In this document: piece after piece, positions 11,801 through 14,811 of the stretch
How the letters are laid out: the number at the start of each line of letters is the position of its first letter
Numbering within the stretch: position 1 is the stretch's first letter
Source of the DNA: Clostridiales bacterium
Lineage (GTDB): Bacteria; Bacillota; Clostridia; Christensenellales; CAG-138
Length of the DNA stretch: 14,811 nucleotides
Assembly: GCA_009783775.1 (NCBI GenBank)
Contig: WRCT01000028.1
Location: 1 to 14,811, forward strand
Reading direction: 5' to 3'
Translations under genes and position numbers: made by a program
The notes under the pieces: generated by a model
Seen by the model: the letters and a program-made list of their open reading frames with translations, nothing else
Databases searched by the model: none
Told to the model about the DNA's origin: nothing

Positions 11801-12163
11801 CTACGGTTCCAATGACTTCTCCAGTTGCACAAGGAAACGCAGAATCTTCGCAGCGTCGGCGGCGGAGACGGGCGCGTCAACAGGACGCGTCACCTTGGCG
11901 TTGAGCTTACCCTGCTCTGTCAGCTGGCCAAGCTGCACCAGATGCCGCAAAATCGCCGCCGCGTCGGAGGCGTTGACCACGCCGTTGCAGTCAGCGTCAC
12001 CGCGTAATAAAGTATCCGCGCAATACAAGTCTTTGACTTCGTTGCAGATAAAACCGAAATCAATCGCTTGGTCGATATCCCTCACAATATGATTCCTGGG
12101 AACCAAGTCCTCAATGCAAAGGAACTGTATCTGCCTTCGCGCCGCGCCTTTCCATTCAAACCT
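11801..12163 (-). pseudogene. Chimeric relic: IS1182-type transposase N-terminus joined to a dockerin module
   Basis: One open frame on the minus strand (after a stop at 12164) holds two unrelated parts. The first, about 12020-12163, reads RQIQFLCIEDLVPRNHIVRD and AIDFGFICNEVKDLYC, matching the start of IS1182-family transposases, which should continue with a DNGRPSIDP motif. Instead it switches to RGDADCNGVVNASDAAAILR, a type I dockerin calcium-binding loop with all ligands (D-x-D-x-N...D), and then a second, degenerate loop ending SAADAAKILRFLVQLEK. Only TTG at 12106 could serve as a start and it lacks a ribosome binding site, so expression is doubtful. The stop codon lies in a CGCCCCTACGG repeat. 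The likely origin is IS insertion into, or deletion next to, a dockerin-bearing gene. Confidence 0.7.
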
Positions 12164-12385
12164 TCAGCCGCTTAATCTTTTCGGGAACCAAAACGACTGT
12201 GCCGTCCGGAAAAACCATCAAAAGGGCCCAAAACAGGAAAGTAAACAATTGGAATTCCATGCCAATTGCAACCGCATAAACACAGGGTTTCTCTCCGACA
12301 GATATTGTATATATCCTTGAATTGCAAAAAGTTTATTCATTTTTTCAAAAAGGGGATTGACCTTCAAGTCACTGCACCCTTCATA
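12020..12385 (-). mobile_element. Remnant left end of an IS1182-family element
   Basis: The transposase N-terminal fragment marks the element as truncated. Upstream of it, toward 12385, AT-rich DNA contains a perfect CAATTGG/CCAATTG dyad (12246-12268) and a TTGACCTTCAAGTCACTGCA segment (12356-12375) that may be part of the terminal repeat. The outer boundary is a guess, no target duplication can be checked because the other end is missing, and no intact gene lies in the stretch. Confidence 0.45.
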
Positions 12386-12400
12386 CTAAAAACCAGCGTT

Positions 12401-12409
12401 TGTTATAAA
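12401..12409 (+). promoter_or_regulatory. Extended -10 promoter of the surface-protein gene
   Basis: TGTTATAAA matches TGnTATAAT at all but the last base. No clear -35 is present. The start codon lies 60 bp downstream, behind the very strong AGGAAGGAGG ribosome binding site at 12450-12459. Confidence 0.4.
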
Positions 12410-12468
12410 TAAATTAGAGTTTTGTGGAAGTATCACGCGGGCAAAAAGGAAGGAAGGAGGAAAAAATC

Positions 12469-14811
12469 ATGCGCAAGCCACAAAAGGCAAAGTATACAAT
12501 CGGGCTGCTCGGATTGCTTCTGGCACTCCTGCTCCTGATGACAAGTCTGTCCGTTCACGGCGTTTTTGCCTCCGAGGGCGAGGAAGAGCTCGAAACAATA
12601 GAGATAGAAGAAATGGAAAACATCAACGCCGGATTGCGCCTGCCTATGGGTTTTGTGCCGGCCGCAAGCGGAACCGCGACGCTCTACTTCATCAATAGCA
12701 GCGGCAATTTTTATGACAACGCCGCAGGCAACGGCTCGCCTGTCGCGCTGCCGCAGGGCACCTGGGCCTGGAACGCAGGCACATCCACGCTCACATTGAG
12801 CGGGCTGGAATGGACAACGACCGCGCAGTATGCGCTGTATTTTCCCCATTCACTTACACTGCACTTGACCGCCGGCAGCGTCAACACCTTTACTTCAACA
12901 TACAGCGCCACAACCGGGGACGTTCGCAGCGCGGGCATATACGCGGCGGCAGGCCTGACCATCGAAGGCACGGGTATTCTGACGGCTGTCGGCGGCACGG
13001 TTCCCAGTGTTACGCCCCCTCAGAATCGCAGTGCGGGAATATACATCAACAATGGCAAGCTGATCATCAATGACGGTACCGTAACCGCCGGCGGCGGCCC
13101 GGGGTATAAAAGCTCCGGCCTTTTCAACCAATGGGGCGCCATCGAGATCAACGGCGGCAGCGTTACGGCAAACGCAGGCCAGGCTTATTTTGAGAGCGCG
13201 GGCATATCGGCCGACGGCGGCGTAGAGGTAAACGGCGGCCGTGTCCTCACAAAAGGCGGGAACACGACGGGCGGATTCGTGTCAACCAGCGCGGGATTTT
13301 ACTCGTGGGGCGGTTCGATCGATCTCAACGGCGGCGTCTTTACCGCGCAGGGTAATACACAGGCGATCAAATTAGACAGGAACGACAGCGGTGTTCTGGG
13401 TGTTTTGGCATTTCGTATTGCCGACTACGATTGGTGGTACAGAGCGAATCTGTCCGATCCCGAAGCGCTTGGGCCGCATGGCGGATTCAACACCGGCAGC
13501 ATTGCTGCCTACAAATATCTGAAGTTCGATGTCCATACGGTTTTGGAACGATATCTGGTCTATCTGGGCACTCCGGCAAGCGGCACTCTGTGGGGGTCCG
13601 CGCATTGGCTGGCGGATGCGGTAGTACTGTGTAGCCAGGACAACACGCTCTATACCATCGTCGCCACGGATGACGACTATGATATGTCCGATGGCGCTGC
13701 CGCCGCCATAATCATTCCGGCGAATAAAAAGATCGTGCTGACCTCAGATCAGGAGGGCCCTTACAAGATAATCCAGACGAGTGTGGCGCGGCACTTGCTG
13801 GTGGCCGGCGAATTGACCGCCTCAAACATCACCTTCGAGGGTCTCGGCCTGCCCGCAGGCAGCGGTGCGCACATTACCAACGGCGGTATACTCGTAAGTG
13901 GCGCCGAAGCGCTTTTCACAATGGAAAACGGCACCTCAATCAAGAAGTGTTACGGCGAAAACGGCGGAGGTGTGGAAGTTGGCAATGGTGCCTTTGTTAT
14001 GAACGATGGCGAAATTTCCGCCAACATTGCCGGCACGGGCAACGGCGGCGGTATCTATGTCAACGGCGGAAACCTCACCGTGAAGGCGGGCGCGATCAAG
14101 GGCAATAAAGCGGCCCTCGGCCACGGTGGCGGTATCTTTACGGTGTTGCATTCCCATATCAACATCTGGGCGCCGGTTATCTTCAGCGGCAATATTGCGT
14201 CGGCAGGGGTTGACTTAAAGAACACACAGCAGCAGTACACGACGATATTTCCGACGATAGCCAGTCCTTTTGGGCAGCATTACAGCTATCCCTCCGACAG
14301 TCCGGTGAACAACTATGACATCAACGTCAGGCAGATTACGATCACCGTGCACTACATTGATACGAATCACCGGCCCCTCACCGCGCCGCCGCCCATTTCG
14401 GCGACAGCCAAGGCCTATTCGGTGCCGGAGACAGCGCCCTTCGCCCTGGACGGCACGAACGACCGGATTGTGCCGGATATCGGCGGATATATCTTTGTCA
14501 ACTGGGCGCTCTATCAGCCTGCTCTCACGGTTGACAATACCACGGTGTGGATGGGCGGCTCGCCGATGAATGTCAGTATCTTCCTAATCTACAAAGAGAT
14601 TTCTGAAACCACGGTGACGGTCTCCAAGACGATCACGGGCACCTACGCGAACAAGAACCGTACCTTCGCGTTTACCGTGAGTTTCTACGCGGACGCAGAC
14701 GGCCTCTTGCCCCTGCCCGCGAACACGACCTTCCCCTGCACGGGCGGCACATTGACGCTCGACGCGCAGGGTTCGGACACAGTCCACCTGCAGCACGGGC
14801 AGTCGGTCACC
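12469..14811 (+). CDS. Large secreted adhesin/pilin-like surface protein (3' partial)
   Basis: The first 781 residues are in the window, open to the last base. Residues 1-34 form a signal peptide (basic MRKPQKAK, hydrophobic core, cleavage likely after VFA). An N-terminal region (about 60-160) has the GTWAWNAGTSTLTLSGL pattern seen in carbohydrate-binding-like domains of Clostridial surface proteins. Residues about 160-310 and 465-565 are Gly/Asn-rich repeats (INGG, GGGIYVNGG, GGGIF) of a parallel beta-helix kind. A MucBP-like segment follows (about 623-708, ITVHYIDTNHRPL), then the start of a DUF7601/pilin-type domain (about 714 on, TVTVSKTITGTYANKNRTF). Such proteins usually end in more repeats and a sortase LPxTG signal, which would be outside the window. 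Likely role is attachment to host or mucin; this is inference. Confidence 0.88.
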   Translation, partial: MRKPQKAKYTIGLLGLLLALLLLMTSLSVHGVFASEGEEELETIEIEEMENINAGLRLPMGFVPAASGTATLYFINSSGNFYDNAAGNGSPVALPQGTWAWNAGTSTLTLSGLEWTTTAQYALYFPHSLTLHLTAGSVNTFTSTYSATTGDVRSAGIYAAAGLTIEGTGILTAVGGTVPSVTPPQNRSAGIYINNGKLIINDGTVTAGGGPGYKSSGLFNQWGAIEINGGSVTANAGQAYFESAGISADGGVEVNGGRVLTKGGNTTGGFVSTSAGFYSWGGSIDLNGGVFTAQGNTQAIKLDRNDSGVLGVLAFRIADYDWWYRANLSDPEALGPHGGFNTGSIAAYKYLKFDVHTVLERYLVYLGTPASGTLWGSAHWLADAVVLCSQDNTLYTIVATDDDYDMSDGAAAAIIIPANKKIVLTSDQEGPYKIIQTSVARHLLVAGELTASNITFEGLGLPAGSGAHITNGGILVSGAEALFTMENGTSIKKCYGENGGGVEVGNGAFVMNDGEISANIAGTGNGGGIYVNGGNLTVKAGAIKGNKAALGHGGGIFTVLHSHINIWAPVIFSGNIASAGVDLKNTQQQYTTIFPTIASPFGQHYSYPSDSPVNNYDINVRQITITVHYIDTNHRPLTAPPPISATAKAYSVPETAPFALDGTNDRIVPDIGGYIFVNWALYQPALTVDNTTVWMGGSPMNVSIFLIYKEISETTVTVSKTITGTYANKNRTFAFTVSFYADADGLLPLPANTTFPCTGGTLTLDAQGSDTVHLQHGQSVT

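Noticed and set aside
12114..12320. 68-codon plus-strand frame in the IS remnant
   Set aside because: It is antisense to the transposase fragment and crosses the AT-rich IS end; no start signals or recognisable sequence.

Overview
The window looks like a chromosomal stretch from a GC-rich member of the Clostridia (Bacillota), probably a gut or anaerobic lineage. The signs are strong AGGAGG-type ribosome binding sites, RNase Y, an IscR-IscS-IscU cluster probably followed by mnmA, a Gram-positive-type LexA box, a dockerin remnant and a long secreted adhesin/pilin-like protein with a DUF7601-like domain. The species assignment is inference.

Layout. 1-2730 (minus strand): iscR - iscS - iscU, a 51-residue membrane peptide with a clean terminator, then the first codons of a gene that is probably mnmA, with its own promoter. 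Together these make Fe-S clusters and probably supply sulfur for tRNA thiolation. The iscR promoter carries an IscR type-1-like operator. 2840-3302 (plus): a small HTH protein resembling ArpU/RinA phage regulators, behind a perfect LexA-box match. 3303-3752: a repeat element, then a strong promoter, a structured leader and a terminator-like hairpin ahead of rny (RNase Y, 3753-5300). 5434-6363: M19 dipeptidase. 6405-6478: tRNA-Trp. 6683-7829: a VOC-fold protein overlapping a SAM methyltransferase. 7837-9738 (minus): a PrsA/SurA-like foldase translationally coupled to a 33-residue membrane peptide, then tRNA-Arg(CCG), then a small anchored protein. 10060-11337 (plus): rmuC. 11338-12468: no intact gene, but a dense nest of repeats plus a chimeric relic of an IS1182-type transposase joined to a dockerin. 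12469-14811 (plus): the 5' part of a large secreted surface protein that runs off the window.

The most unusual theme is repeat DNA that intrudes on genes. Four intergenic elements share one architecture: mirror-placed inverted arms, each built of three to five degenerate 7-bp units, around a loop that itself contains hairpins. The heptamer differs in each element (GTGGAAA, GTAATAA/GGAATAA, GTTACAA, AGATTCC). At three of them an arm contains or touches a stop codon, and one arm supplies the last ten residues of IscU. Separately, a GC-rich palindromic repeat has inserted in frame inside iscR, between helix 1 and helix 2 of its DNA-binding domain, leaving the reading frame open. A nested ~160-bp palindrome lies between the foldase gene and rmuC. 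These observations come from reading the sequence; their spread and mechanism need genome-wide comparison.
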